Assembly (NCBI GenBank): GCA_014526335.1
Contig: JACTAT010000045.1
Coordinates: 1,969,978-2,033,977 of the forward strand
Origin: Chrysaora quinquecirrha
Lineage: Eukaryota > Cnidaria > Scyphozoa > Semaeostomeae > Pelagiidae
Reading direction: 5' to 3'
Length of the DNA: 64,000 bases
Shown here: one piece after another, positions 8,169-18,004 of the stretch
How positions within the stretch are numbered: the first letter of the stretch is position 1
Layout: each line of letters opens with the position of its first letter
Program-made: the position numbers and the translations under genes
The notes under the pieces: model-generated
The model's database searches: none
What the model saw: only the letters and a program-made list of their open reading frames with translations
What the model was told of the DNA's origin: nothing

Positions 8169-8726
8169 TTAGGGAAAAAACACATTATCTGAACAGCTTT
8201 CTACTTCGACTTCAGCTTTCTCTATCTTGCGTGACTTAGAGCATATTGTCAAATCAGGCGAGTTTGATCCATCTGTAAGATCATATCTTCGTTTCTTCTT
8301 AATCGGTTCTGCTATTTTCAACTTCAAATTTTCTGCAACATCTCTCCGAGTTGGTAAAGGTAAAGGCAAATAGGTGTATGGCAGTTTTTTCTTTTTAGGA
8401 TAAACAAAAGTGACTTGCTCGGTATCAATAGTTTCATATATAACATCAAGCAGCGAAACCAAATCCGTTCTTGGTATTTTATCAACAGATTTCTTAGCGC
8501 GAGCAACAACCTCTTTTTTCCACGTTTTTATATCTTTAGGTTCTTTTCTTAACATAAATCGGAAAGAAATTTGTAAATCACTTCTTTCCGATTTGTTTAT
8601 CATCGTGCAATATCTCGCCACATTATTTTCGAGAACTGTTTCTATCACATAATCAGCTAATAATGAAATGTCTTTTGTGGTATCGATAAAGAATAATAAC
8701 TCATACACAGATTTAGTGTGCTCCAT
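8169..8726 (-). CDS. Hypothetical protein with C-terminal nuclear-localisation cluster (185 aa)
   Basis: I chose the ATG at 8726; the frame is open upstream to 8780 with only a GTG there. The first 120 residues look globular, then come a Lys-rich patch (PKKKKLP), a Pro/Leu stretch and a PIKKKRRYD cluster that reads as a nuclear-localisation signal, ending in an acidic/Ser tail. No family is recognised. The gene sits between the CCAAT promoter region and the Bcl-2-like gene, so it may belong to an early regulatory set. A TATAAAG box inside the end of the Bcl-2-like gene lies 60-66 nt upstream of the start. Confidence 0.55.
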   Translation of the reverse strand: MEHTKSVYELLFFIDTTKDISLLADYVIETVLENNVARYCTMINKSERSDLQISFRFMLRKEPKDIKTWKKEVVARAKKSVDKIPRTDLVSLLDVIYETIDTEQVTFVYPKKKKLPYTYLPLPLPTRRDVAENLKLKIAEPIKKKRRYDLTDGSNSPDLTICSKSRKIEKAEVEVESCSDNVFFP

Positions 8727-8776
8727 CGTTGTGTTTTGTCCTTTCTGACTGCTTTCGTAGTGGTAACTAAATAATC

Positions 8777-9238
8777 TCACACGAACTTTATAATAAAACT
8801 GTTCAGATTATTTAAGCATTTTTCTAAAACCGTTTGTTTTTTACCGAATACATTATTGAAAACTTCCCAACTTGTTTTTGTGTTAGTTATCCAATTTTGC
8901 TGCGTTTTCATGTAATTATGCAACCATTGAGTTATTTCTCTTGCTTCATTACTCTCAAAACCTTCATTTTCAACACATTTAAAACAAAAGCTACATACAG
9001 AGACAATTCGCCCCCAATTATTTCGTCCATCTGACGTCATTTCTTCGTTTATCTCGTCAAGGACCTTTTTGCTTACCTTCGCTTTATAATATCTCTGAAT
9101 TGATTTATAAAACACATCATGTTGTACTTCTAATTCCTCGCTCAATTTTAACATTGTTTTCGCATATTTATTTATCAATTCATAAGGTATTTTTCCTGCC
9201 TTTGAAAGCAAGCAATGTTCAATTATTTCCCTTTCCAT
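8777..9238 (-). CDS. Bcl-2 family homologue (153 aa)
   Basis: The ATG at 9238 gives 153 aa. Residues 74-88 begin with NWGRIVSVCSF, a clear BH1 motif (the NWGR core that receives BH3 helices in anti-apoptotic Bcl-2 proteins). Residues 116-127 (WITNTKTSWEVF) match BH2, the WI...W..F pattern. The length and BH1-BH2 spacing suit a single Bcl-2 fold. There is no clear C-terminal hydrophobic anchor, so membrane targeting would be indirect. By family, the protein should bind pro-apoptotic BH3 partners and block cell death; several large DNA viruses carry captured Bcl-2 genes for this. It lies divergent from the exonuclease-like gene and near the cyclin gene. A host Bcl-2 retrocopy is the alternative, but the compact gene block favours a viral gene. 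Confidence 0.75.
   Translation of the reverse strand: MEREIIEHCLLSKAGKIPYELINKYAKTMLKLSEELEVQHDVFYKSIQRYYKAKVSKKVLDEINEEMTSDGRNNWGRIVSVCSFCFKCVENEGFESNEAREITQWLHNYMKTQQNWITNTKTSWEVFNNVFGKKQTVLEKCLNNLNSFIIKFV
8786..8792 (-). promoter_or_regulatory. TATA box (TATAAAG) for the 185-aa gene
   Basis: The minus strand reads TATAAAG 60-66 nt upstream of the ATG at 8726, overlapping the 3' end of the Bcl-2-like coding region. Same hexamer style as the other boxes in the block. Confidence 0.35.
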
Positions 9239-9383
9239 TTCAACCTTCGTTTTCTTACTATTTCAACTTTTGGAAAATACGCTGTATTACACTTTTACAC
9301 TTATTTTATTTTAGCTATTTCATAAAAACACAACTGATTTTTTCACTTTATTTTCAGAGCTCTTGTCAAAGCTTCATCACAAC
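9239..9383. promoter_or_regulatory. Divergent promoter region between the Bcl-2-like and exonuclease-like genes
   Basis: A 145-bp AT-rich gap separates two start codons facing away from each other, so it must drive both genes if they are expressed. Near 9343-9358 it carries a pyrimidine-rich stretch ending in TTTTCAG, shaped like a 3' splice acceptor just before the plus-strand start. That hints at a spliced leader but is not proof. Confidence 0.35.
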
Positions 9384-9884
9384 ATGGATATACGAAACCT
9401 CGCTATACTCGACATTGAATATGTTAATTCTGGACGAAACGATCCTGAGACTGGTCGAAAACATCTATGCATTCGGAAAGTGGGGCTTTTATTAGCTAAA
9501 CAGCCTAAACTGGATAAATCATGTGTTTTTTCGAATGAATTTAGTCCTTGTGTGCCATGGAAGTACTTACAACCTGAATACAAAAAACATTTCAACTGTT
9601 GCAGACGTAACGTGCATCAGTTAAACTACAGTCCAAGAAATGGCTACTTCTGTCGTGATGCTGAAAGGTGGATACGCGACATTTTGTCATTCAACGACGT
9701 TGAAGTTGTCCTTTATACAGGCGGCCATATAGAGAAAGATCTTTGCGTAAAATTCGATTTCGCATCTTTCAATTTAGAAGAGATGGGAGCACCCAAAGTA
9801 AATTCACATTGCCCTGTCGCGGAAGTCAAACTACATTTTGAATTTCTGAAAAACAACTGGAAAAACAACTGGAAAAATGAATAA
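9384..9884 (+). CDS. DEDD-exonuclease-like (RNase H-fold) protein (166 aa)
   Basis: I chose the ATG at 9384. Residues 7-13 (AILDIEY) give an early D-x-E after a hydrophobic strand, the motif I of DEDD exonucleases. Further in come a hydrophobic strand then GGHIEKD (about residues 113-120), and NLEEMGAPKV followed by a Cys/His-type ending. This order is shared with a widespread group of small invertebrate and transposon- or virus-associated exonuclease-like proteins, where the later part reads KG.EK and L..LGCP. Several canonical positions differ here, so catalytic activity is uncertain. It is one of two plus-strand genes in the block and converges on the cyclin gene with 9 bp between their stops. 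Confidence 0.45.
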   Translation: MDIRNLAILDIEYVNSGRNDPETGRKHLCIRKVGLLLAKQPKLDKSCVFSNEFSPCVPWKYLQPEYKKHFNCCRRNVHQLNYSPRNGYFCRDAERWIRDILSFNDVEVVLYTGGHIEKDLCVKFDFASFNLEEMGAPKVNSHCPVAEVKLHFEFLKNNWKNNWKNE

Positions 9885-9893
9885 GAGACGATT

Positions 9894-10676
9894 TTAAGCA
9901 CTCGCAATTAATTTTTTATATATAACATCATCTTTCTGTTTATATGATTTATTAATAATAACAATTAAGTGAGATCTACACTGTTCTATTTTTTCAATTG
10001 TTCCTGGTTTTTCAGTTTTCAACTTCTCAAACAAACTTCCAATTTCGAAATCAACACCAGCCCAATCTCTAACCATCGATAAAACAGTAAAAACTATTAC
10101 CTGTTTTGAATAACCTTCCAAACTTTTACAATTAATATGAGCTACTGTTAAACAATAAATTAACAGTTTATAAAATGGCTTACATTCAAAACCGTCTTCC
10201 TTCACATCGCAATAAACAAAGAGGGTTCTTTCGGCAATCGCCAATAATGTTCTAGAAGCCAAACGCCATTTCAGTATATTACACAATATATCGCGTTCGC
10301 ATTCAACAACTTCTTCAGCTTTGCAATAATCATCTGTCAACCAAGCGCAATGATCAGCTTTACACGGATAAATCTCTTGAAACTTCCCGGCAATATACCA
10401 ACAAGTAAGCCCGATAAGTTGAAAATCGTCTTTCACAATGTCAGGGCTTTTTCTCAGCACAATATCCACGTAGTCAAACATTAAAAACATCGCCTCATAT
10501 GAATACTTTTCAAGTTTAGTTATTTTCACAATCCAATCCAATAACGTTTTTCTGTTAGCAAACGAAATACTCTTTTGAACTTTCAAAAGAGCGGTCTCGT
10601 AACCGTCAACTTTATCAAAAATAAACGCCTCATCATTTAGCTGTGTGTCGCTTTCAACTTCTACCGTCTCAGACAT
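9894..10676 (-). CDS. Cyclin homologue (260 aa)
   Basis: I chose the ATG at 10676. Residues 42-48 (RKTLLDW) open a cyclin box: the conserved Arg and Asp that bind CDK are present. Helices with LIGLTCWYIAGKFQEIYP (about 87-104) follow, holding the conserved Lys of the AAK(Y/F)xE signature, and then TDDYCKAEEVVECERDIL (about 113-130), with the conserved Glu. The C-terminal half is more diverged and may form a second cyclin fold. By family it would bind and activate a cyclin-dependent kinase and push the cell cycle; herpesviruses and some other DNA viruses carry such genes. In this block, with a Bcl-2 homologue next door, it suggests control of host proliferation and survival. No frameshift or stop is visible. 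Confidence 0.75.
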   Translation of the reverse strand: MSETVEVESDTQLNDEAFIFDKVDGYETALLKVQKSISFANRKTLLDWIVKITKLEKYSYEAMFLMFDYVDIVLRKSPDIVKDDFQLIGLTCWYIAGKFQEIYPCKADHCAWLTDDYCKAEEVVECERDILCNILKWRLASRTLLAIAERTLFVYCDVKEDGFECKPFYKLLIYCLTVAHINCKSLEGYSKQVIVFTVLSMVRDWAGVDFEIGSLFEKLKTEKPGTIEKIEQCRSHLIVIINKSYKQKDDVIYKKLIASA

Positions 10677-10967
10677 TTCAAACAACTAAACAGACCACGT
10701 TCTATTCGACTTTTGAAACGAAATAACACAAAGAGTAAAGGTTAAGCTATCACATGACTCGAAAGTACAAAGATTACACATTTTCCTTTATTCATCTTCA
10801 GAATCACTTTTAGCAAACGCGACATGTCAAAAAACAACCTGTCAAACCTAAACGTCACTCATAATTCTTCCTATAAATTACAGCAATCACATTGCTCAGA
10901 TCATCACTCTCACAAACGTCAAACCATATTCAGAGATTAACACAAGCTTGTTCTTACTTCTTAATTC

Positions 10968-11285
10968 ATGATGCCTGATTTGGAACTACTCAAACAATGT
11001 AAGCACACCAAACAGTAAATATATAGAAGGATTTGGCAATTCGCTAAAGGTTATTTTATTCGTCATGAAGCGCTACCTATATACAACATCAACAACATTG
11101 CTCACAAAGACAATCGTGCTCTAATTCGTAATAGAGCAAGTCAATTCTGGAATACGCTAGACGAAAACTTCAGAGAAATGTACAAAGTTTGCATCAAATC
11201 TTGTCAAAAATGCAACAGCCGTAACGATGTTATATACGATCTAGAACTCCTTTTCACTGAAATGGAAATCGAACATTACAGATGA
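10968..11285 (+). pseudogene. Hypothetical 106-codon gene with in-frame TAA, faint HMG-box-like pattern
   Basis: ATGs at 10968 and 10971 open a frame that reads 16-17 codons, meets TAA at 11016-11018, and continues open to TGA at 11283-11285. The downstream part has W..F, aromatic residues, then a helix ending FWNTLDENFREMYK. This resembles the last helix of an HMG box (WxxL(S/D)xxx+xxY). The resemblance is weak and I would not assign the family on it. The gene is the outermost ORF of the block on this side. The TAA may be decay, or 10968-11018 may be a leader of a downstream start. Confidence 0.4.
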
Positions 11286-11713
11286 AATCACGAACAAAAC
11301 AAACATTATCTTATTAAACTACTTTTGAATTTACTTTTAATCTCGATATAAACGTTGAAAAAACCAAATCATCTTTTTTATTTCTCTCATTCTCTAACTA
11401 AAAAAAACGTGCTAACTCCCATCCACGTTTTACCAAGCCAAATCCTGCTACAATCAACCCGAATCGCTTTAAGCAAATCCTGCAGTTTTTACCATTCTTG
11501 TAACACTACACTCCATTCCTTTCAAACCAAAACCAAACACTTTATTCACTTTTGTAATCCTACACCGCACACCGCTCCTTATCCTTTCAAACAAACCCAA
11601 ATCGCTTTAAGCAAACCCGATCCGCTCTTACGGGCCCCTTAACTCTTAACTCTAAAATTTGAATCAGGTGGACCCTCCCTATATACTACTAACAATGTTG
11701 TTTCCCACAATAT
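11286..11713. other. Spacer and probable outer end of the viral-like block, with degenerate direct repeats
   Basis: No gene is convincing. Two copies of AATCGCTTTAAGCAAA-like sequence lie about 137 bp apart (near 11462 and 11600) with similar CAAATCCTGC and CTTTCAAAC surroundings, forming a weak direct repeat. It may be part of a terminal repeat of the element, but its partner would be outside the window. Confidence 0.3.
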
Positions 11714-12034
11714 TTGCCATCGATGAAAGGAAATAGGGAACGTTTCTTGAAGCAATTACTATTTATTTTAAATTCTAGCTATGTCTGGTCGCAAGCTACA
11801 ATACCAGTGCAAGCGTTGCCGCCTGTAGAAGATTGGGGTTGGTCCAAGGTTTATGAGGTTGCCTGGACGACGCTGCCAGAAGCATCTAAGGCATTGAATA
11901 TTCTCAAACACTGTGGCTACAAACAAGGATGTAAAGGGCACTGTTTGTGTCGGAGATTGGATCTGCCATGTATGGAGCTTTGCAAGTGCGGTGGTGGTTG
12001 CCTGACAGATCTCAGAGAAGTAGATAAAAGATGA
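11714..12034 (+). pseudogene. Cys-rich (CXC-like) transposon-associated C-terminal fragment (106 aa)
   Basis: The last 35 residues hold a dense Cys cluster: CGYKQGCKGHCLCRR then PCMELCKCGGGC. It is preceded by PPVEDWGW, which is a recurring arrangement in the C-termini of a repetitive protein family seen in many invertebrate genomes (CNCKKGC...CSC+K.GL.C...C). The fragment has no upstream partner here, so I read it as a leftover of a mobile element rather than a host gene. Its start codon is arbitrary. Confidence 0.4.
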
Positions 12035-12825
12035 TTATAATATCAAAAGCAAGCCCTAGTGGAATGGAGACTTTGTTTTGTTCTATTGTACCAAAGTATT
12101 ATTTTTATGTTAGTATTATTTTCAAGGCCATTGCTGCAAGTGACTTCTTTGGAATCTGACCAAATTGATAAAGCGACTTATTTTCATGTAGGATAGGTAT
12201 GAATTGTTTGGTCTCTACCAACTGAGAAAATTTCTTAAACGATGCTTGAAAAGATACTTTTTGCTAAAAATGAAGTAAGCAATAACGTAAGCAAGAAATT
12301 CATAAAAACATTTTTAATATGTCACATGAATCAGTATCACCCAAGACCCCTTACCTTCTGAAAAATACATTTGGTATTTAGCATCTGAGAAACATTGACA
12401 CATGATGCTTGAAAACGATACCTTTTGCTGAAATAAATTTTTAATTGCTTTTTCTATATTTTTGGAAATGTTCGATTGATTCTTGTACAGCTTTAAAAAC
12501 ATTACCCCCGGAATCCTCACGCTATTAGACTGAATAACTATAAAACAAGTCTTCTTGAACCGCACTTTTCTTATAAAAGTTATTTCCAATAACGTTTGCT
12601 ATCAATTGGCTCAGAAATATCATTTTGTAGCAACATTGGACTGATGATGTCATCACATGCAGGTCTGTATCTTGGTCCAGCGCACCCCCCGAATTTGGGT
12701 CTCGCTGATTTTTGGCTACCAACATATACATCTATTGCCATGCCAACTTTCACAAACATTCGGCAAAGTAACAGAACCCACTACGAAGGGTTGTTTAACG
12801 AGGCATTCAATGACTGTAAATTAGA
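12035..12825. other. No recognisable gene
   Basis: About 790 bp of AT-rich sequence. A plus-strand open frame at 12596-12853 contains ordinary-looking residues but no motif I recognise; its end overlaps the start of R2 homology. Nothing else is supported. Confidence 0.35.
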
Positions 12826-14128
12826 TGTTAGACTTTGGGTTACAGAAACTTAGTCAAGCACCAATGAAGCCCCAGCAGAGGTTGTATATGCTCAACAGCC
12901 ATCTGCTGCCAAAGCTCTATCATCAGCTTGTTCTCTCACATCCGATCAATAAGATTTTGGTCTTCCTGGATCGCTGTGTAAGATCAGCAGTTAGGAAATG
13001 GATGAGGCTGCCTAAGGATAGGCCATCAGCCTTTTTCACACCAAAGAGTGAGGCGGAGGTTTAAATATAACCTCCCTTGGTAACACAATGCCAATCATGC
13101 GAAAGAAAAGACTGGGTAAGTTACTTACTAGTGATGACCCCATTGTAAAGGCGCTGGTCGGTACAACTCACTATAGAAAGATTCTAGACTCAGTAGCAGT
13201 GCCTACTAGACTAGACCACACCAATATAACATCTGGTGCTGTGTTGCAAGTTGCATGGCGGGAGAAGCTAATCTCCTCAGTTGATGGAGCTGGACTGGCC
13301 TCTCATTCTAAAGTGCCCAAATACATAGGTGGGTCCAAGGTAGCTCGGGCAGATTAACAGGGCAGGAATATATTGGTTGTGTCAAGATTAGTGGTAAATT
13401 TAGGCCTACAGCTGTCCTCAGGGGGACGGGGCACCCTGGTGCTTCCAGGCGCTGTGACTGTTGTCTGCGTATTGAGTCTCTAGGGCACATCATACAGGTA
13501 TGTCCTAGGACCTATGGACCACGTAATCGAAGGCACAACCATATATGCGACTAAGTTGCTAAAGTCCTTAGTGAGAAAGGGTTCGCATGTCACCAAGAAC
13601 CCATCATCCAAACTACTGAAGGAATCCTTAAGCTGGATCTTGTTGCATCAAAGGGCAATGAGGCCTATATTATGGATGTCACCATTGTAGCCGATAATGC
13701 TAGTTTGAATGAAGCGGCTGAACGGAAAGAAACCTATTATGACAGGAAGCAAATTATCGCGTTGGTTAAGAACCTGACAAGTTGCGAGAATGTGAGTTGC
13801 CATGGAATTGTGTTCAACTTGAGGGGAGCAATGACTCCATCTTCCTACCATCTGTTAAGCGTTACACTGTGCCGGAACGTATCAAAACTTATATTTCTGA
13901 AGACCGTTTTAGGCAGCTACCATTGTTATTGCTGCTTCCAAAGATCGACCTACAGAGTCGGCAGCTTATGAAGATCATCTTACGATGGGCGAATGGGTGA
14001 TGGACCAGCATCAGAAACTCTGGTGATGCCTTCCCAATTTTCCTTGTGGGTTACCTTACAAGTGGAAATGAGACAGGCAAAATCTTCTGTCCATTATGTT
14101 TAAAATATGCACATGGGCTCGACACCAA
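12826..14128 (+). mobile_element. R2 non-LTR retrotransposon, 5'-truncated and decayed
   Basis: Homology begins after the reverse transcriptase core with APMKPQQRLYML and LYHQLVLS, the R2 thumb region. RKKRLGKLL follows, then the CCHC zinc knuckle (CDCC...GHIIQVC, near 13446-13500) and the restriction-like endonuclease, including the VTIVADNASLNEA block and K...YYD (13672-13760). The frame is broken by shifts and stops near 13064, 13357 and 13551. R2 elements insert only into one 28S rRNA site, and the sequence right after 14128 is that site's downstream half. The 3' end reads ...ACACCAA then TAGCCAAATGCC, the canonical R2/28S 3' junction. The copy therefore arrived by genuine target-primed insertion, or was carried with its rDNA. 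Confidence 0.8.
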
Positions 14129-14142
14129 TAGCCAAATGCCTT

Positions 14143-14186
<44 letters not shown>

Positions 14187-14636
14187 ACTGTTCCTATCTA
14201 CTATCTAGCAAAACCACAGCCAAGGGAATGGGCATGGCAAAATCAGCGGGGAAAGAAGACTCTGCTGAGCTTGACTGTGAAAAGACATGAGAGGTGTAGG
14301 ATAAGTGGAAGCAGCAATGCAACAGTGAAATACCACAACTCTTATCGTTTTTTTACTTATTCAGTTTAGCAGAAGCGGGACTCACGGCTCACTTTCTGGC
14401 ATCAAGGGCTCACATCGGCAGGTCGATCCGTGCCGAAGACACTATCAGGTCGGGAGTTTGGCTGGGGCGGCACATCTGTTAAATGATAACGCAGGTGTCC
14501 TAAGGTGAGCCCAGTGAGAACGGAAATCTCATGTAGAACAAAAGGGTAAAAAGCTCATTTGATTTTGATTTTTAGTATGAATACAAAGTGGGAAAACATG
14601 GCCTATCAATCCTTTAGTCTTTACGAGTTTTAAGCT

Positions 14637-14668
<32 letters not shown>

Positions 14669-14670
14669 CT
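14129..14670 (+). rRNA. 28S rRNA gene fragment (pseudogene), downstream of the R2 site
   Basis: From TAGCCAAATGCC onward the sequence follows eukaryotic 28S rRNA: CATCTAATTAGTGACGCGCA, GGATTAACGAGATTCCCACT, AATCAGCGGGGAAAGAAGAC, GTTTGGCTGGGGCGGCACAT and finally TTACCACAGGGATAAC. Identity stops abruptly there (about 14670) where 28S would continue TGGCTTGTGGC. Scattered substitutions in normally invariant positions show it is not functional. It is a displaced piece of rDNA carrying an R2 insertion. Confidence 0.9.
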
Positions 14671-15951
14671 GCGTGTTAATATTCAAGTTTTTCAATCCCA
14701 CCCTCCCACCCAAATTAATCCATGTATCAATCGTGGCTGCTATGAATTTTATAGTGAATTTGATGGGGGAGGTAGTTTGATGGGAGACAAAGAGAAACAT
14801 TGTAGTAGCAACTTGGAACCGAATATAGTAATATGAAAAATGAAGAACAATGGAAAACCTGAAACAATTAACAAATGCAAGAAGTATAATGCATAATGTA
14901 TAATTAGTTACTTTAAGAATTTATGTCGACAGAAGAAATGAATGGTGTTTGAATTGAATTTAAGTATAAGAGAATGTTCAATTAACGTACAAGAGACAAT
15001 GTTCGTTTCCTTCTATGCATCATGTGTTCGTGCAAGATTCATGTGTCTTCTGACTTCTTATTCTTCTGCGAATTTTCCTCCTGTTGCTGTTTGGTTGTAG
15101 AACAACGTTTTCTTTTTGTCTTCTCCTCTTTCTTCTTTGCTTGTTCCTCCTCATTGGATGATGTTGACTATTTATGTTTCGTGGTTTTACGTTTCTTGGT
15201 GGTTTTTTTGGATTGTTCTTACTCATTTTGTGAATTATCTTCACTGTCTGATCCTGACATACATGTGAGTTATGTTTGTGGTTATGGGCAATATGATAAT
15301 ATTTGTGATAATTGTAGTTGATGATATGGTGGTAGCACTGCTTTTGTGAAGATTATAGTTGTAGTATTTTTTGTCACAACGATGGAGCAAGCACTCTTTT
15401 CAACCATAGCCACAGAATGTATTATTTCATTTGTTTCAAACCTACATTCCATATGATGTAAATTTCAAACCCGTACTTCATTCATGTCAACTTCTCTGTG
15501 ACCGATTCTGGAAGGTTCTCACAATGTTTGAGGAACTTCGATTTGTGTCCTTTCCATAACTTGCCAAATAATTTTACTTCCTGGATTTCTACAATCTGCA
15601 TTATTTAATGACACATACCTTGTGATGTTTGACACATTTAAAACATTAAAAATGTTATATGATCTGTTTTGATTGTAGTATTGTTGCTGTTCTTCTTAAT
15701 GTTCAAAACTTTTCGAGCATGCTCATGTTAAATTACCAAGTTCAATTATTCATCATTCCTATTAACTTACGTGTACTTTGATTGAAAAAGTCCCTTTCAC
15801 TTATCTGCTCTTGGAAGTCAGTCATACATTTGTGTGTAAAGAAGACATAGTAAGTACATTATTCAACGTATTTGAATTTCATCAAATTTTGTTTCAATTT
15901 GTATATTATAAGATGTAAGAGAGGTAATGTAAAATGTCTTCAATTTTCCCA
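14671..15951. other. Gene-poor AT-rich spacer
   Basis: No supported gene. A motif near 14790-14920 (GTAGTAGCAACTTGG, later ATGCATAATGTATAA) recurs in similar form at about 43280-43400 just before the RTE-like reverse transcriptase, so it is probably part of a dispersed repeat. A pyrimidine tract ending TTTCCCAG at 15951 looks like a splice acceptor for the next exon. Confidence 0.35.
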
Positions 15952-16547
15952 GATGGCAAAACAAGAGAAAGGAATTTCATATTTCCAACACTTCCCAAAG
16001 AATGTTCTTCGCCCTTATGGAGCTGCACGAATTCCAACTGACTCTGAGATTAAAAAACGACATAAAACTGTGAATTGTGAATGGTTTAGACGACCATTGG
16101 TCGCTGCAAGCGAGTTTTATGAAACATTCAGCGAAAATTTTAAGATCATGTATAACAGCGAGATTCTTGAAGACAGAGACAGAGGGTATTATAAATGATT
16201 ATGTGGAGCCTTTGGTAGATAGCAGCAAAGCATTTGACCAAACAAGTGGCAATCCCAAATCAACACAGACAGATGCTGAAAATTTCTTGAGACTTTTCTT
16301 AATAAACAAAGTCCAAGAAGATCGACAAGCCATGGATGAGATGATGTTACTGGGCCATGCATTGTTTTCAATTGGAGTCCATTATCTTGTGGCCCAACAT
16401 CCAGAATTTCTTGCTGAACAAATTAAAAGACAAGACAGTTCAGATAAAGAGTTTAAAGACAACGAGCAAATGAAATATTACTGTGCCATGTTGGTGACCA
16501 AAAAGGAATCTGCCAAACAATTGAATGATCGGCACAACATTTTAAGG
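15952..16547 (+). CDS. Candidate exon of an unknown multi-exon gene
   Basis: The exon-like block starts at an ATG directly after an acceptor (TTTTCCCAG) and ends at 16547 in AAG followed by GTAAAA, a good donor. Coding continues through it with one frame change near 16150-16190, in an AGACAGAGACAGAGGG run. The product has aromatic-rich N-terminal residues, then a long helical part (NFLRLFLINKV...MMLLGHALFSIGVHYL). I do not recognise it. Smaller exon-like pieces bounded by AG/GT follow at about 16809-16845, 17125-17170 and 17296-17370, with acidic/basic low-complexity coding. The frame change makes a pseudogene likely. Confidence 0.35.
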
Positions 16548-17300
16548 TAAAATACAGAAATCGACTTTTCAACTATTTTATTATACAAAAATGATTTCAA
16601 AGCAATACAACTATAGGAAAATGCATGAATTTTTACATAGAGATCAATTTTTGCTAAATCTGACACGGAGGAAGAGGACATCACTAGTACAACAACAGAA
16701 AATGATGCAACACCAAAGAAAACTGCAAGAAAGAATTATTCAACCTAAAAAGTACAAGATTAATATCATAATGTAAAAATTAATACTAACTACCATTTTC
16801 ACTGTAGCATTTGCAAAGAACACAATTAGAAAGAAAACCACTGGTAGGCGGTTTTCTACGACGAAAAATGAAACAGAAACATTGAAACGAATCAAAATAA
16901 AACAAGGTATTCTACTTTCCCTATGATCGTTCTCTATAGCTCACTTTTCAAATTTGAGTAATGTTTAATTAAATGTCAAAACTTAACAAACGAGTTTCTA
17001 TTTCCGTCAGAACGACAAGACAACAAAAAGCTTAAAGCCAATATGTAGACTTAATGAACTTGTCAATTTACATTATAAATTGAAATACGAAACATGAAAT
17101 CATAACCAATTTTCACACTTTTAGGAATCTCATCTGATTCAGAAATTGAGCAGCATCCTAAAAGAATTAAATAGAAAAAGGTAATTGTAATTAGATTTAC
17201 AAGAACTTGTACCGAAATTGCTGTTTGTTTCTAAATTGTGATTTACTTGCAAAAATAAATCAAAATTTAACTAACTTTTATTATTGTTTGTAAAGAGCCT
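16200..17300 (+). repeat. Diverged tandem duplication, left copy
   Basis: Sequence from the exon at 16200-16370, the small exon near 16809 and the GAATCTCATCTGATTCAGAA exon near 17127 recurs in the same order at 18005-18815, with substitutions and a shorter spacer. The left copy has the better open frames, so it is the likelier source. Confidence 0.6.
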
Positions 17301-18004
17301 GCCAAAAAATCTTCAAATGACAAGGATAATGAAGAAATGCAATGCAATTGTGTTTTCAATTCTATCTGATTAGAATCGATGGACAAAAATCGATTTTTTA
17401 ACCCTCAAAATGAACCATTCAAGATAATGCGTGATGTTGAAGGTAACATTTTTGATGATTGCATGTAAACATGATCAACACATATTAATTCACAATATAA
17501 AATTTCATATAAATAACACAGTTTGTTCACAAAATTGTTTTTATTAACAAACCAGAACATGCAAAAGAAAAAGATACACAAGAAAAGGGCACAAAAGTAT
17601 CTTGCTGTGCATATAAAAGTGAAGAAACTGGTATAATAACTAGTTATTTTTCGAAATATTTACTTGTTTCTTTGCAACAAAAAAGCCTAGGTCTTATAAA
17701 AAGCATAAAGCAATGAAATGTCAAGTTACCTTCTTTAGAGAAAGAGCATGAAAATAATTGCCCAGCTGTACCCTGCAAGGATACAAAGCAACATTCGGAA
17801 GGTGATTTTGCTTCACACAATCAAGAAAACTGTTATATTTTGATGTATTTTATCAACAAGACATGCAATTAAAGAAGTCCCATAAGAACCTTTGAATGAG
17901 GAAACAAGCCAAGAAACTGGTATAAGTACTGCTTATGACATAACATTAAGTTTTCTGTTATAACACAAACCATTGTGATTTGAAAAAGTTAACATGCAGT
18001 TGAA

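Noticed and set aside
11355..11642. Plus-strand 95-codon open frame
   Set aside because: Its coding derives from the degenerate direct repeats near the block's end; composition (Lys/Pro/Thr/His repeats) and lack of motifs argue against a gene.
15020..15321. Open frames on both strands around 15.0-15.3 kb
   Set aside because: Both are low-complexity reflections of a T/C-rich stretch; no motif and no conserved neighbour.
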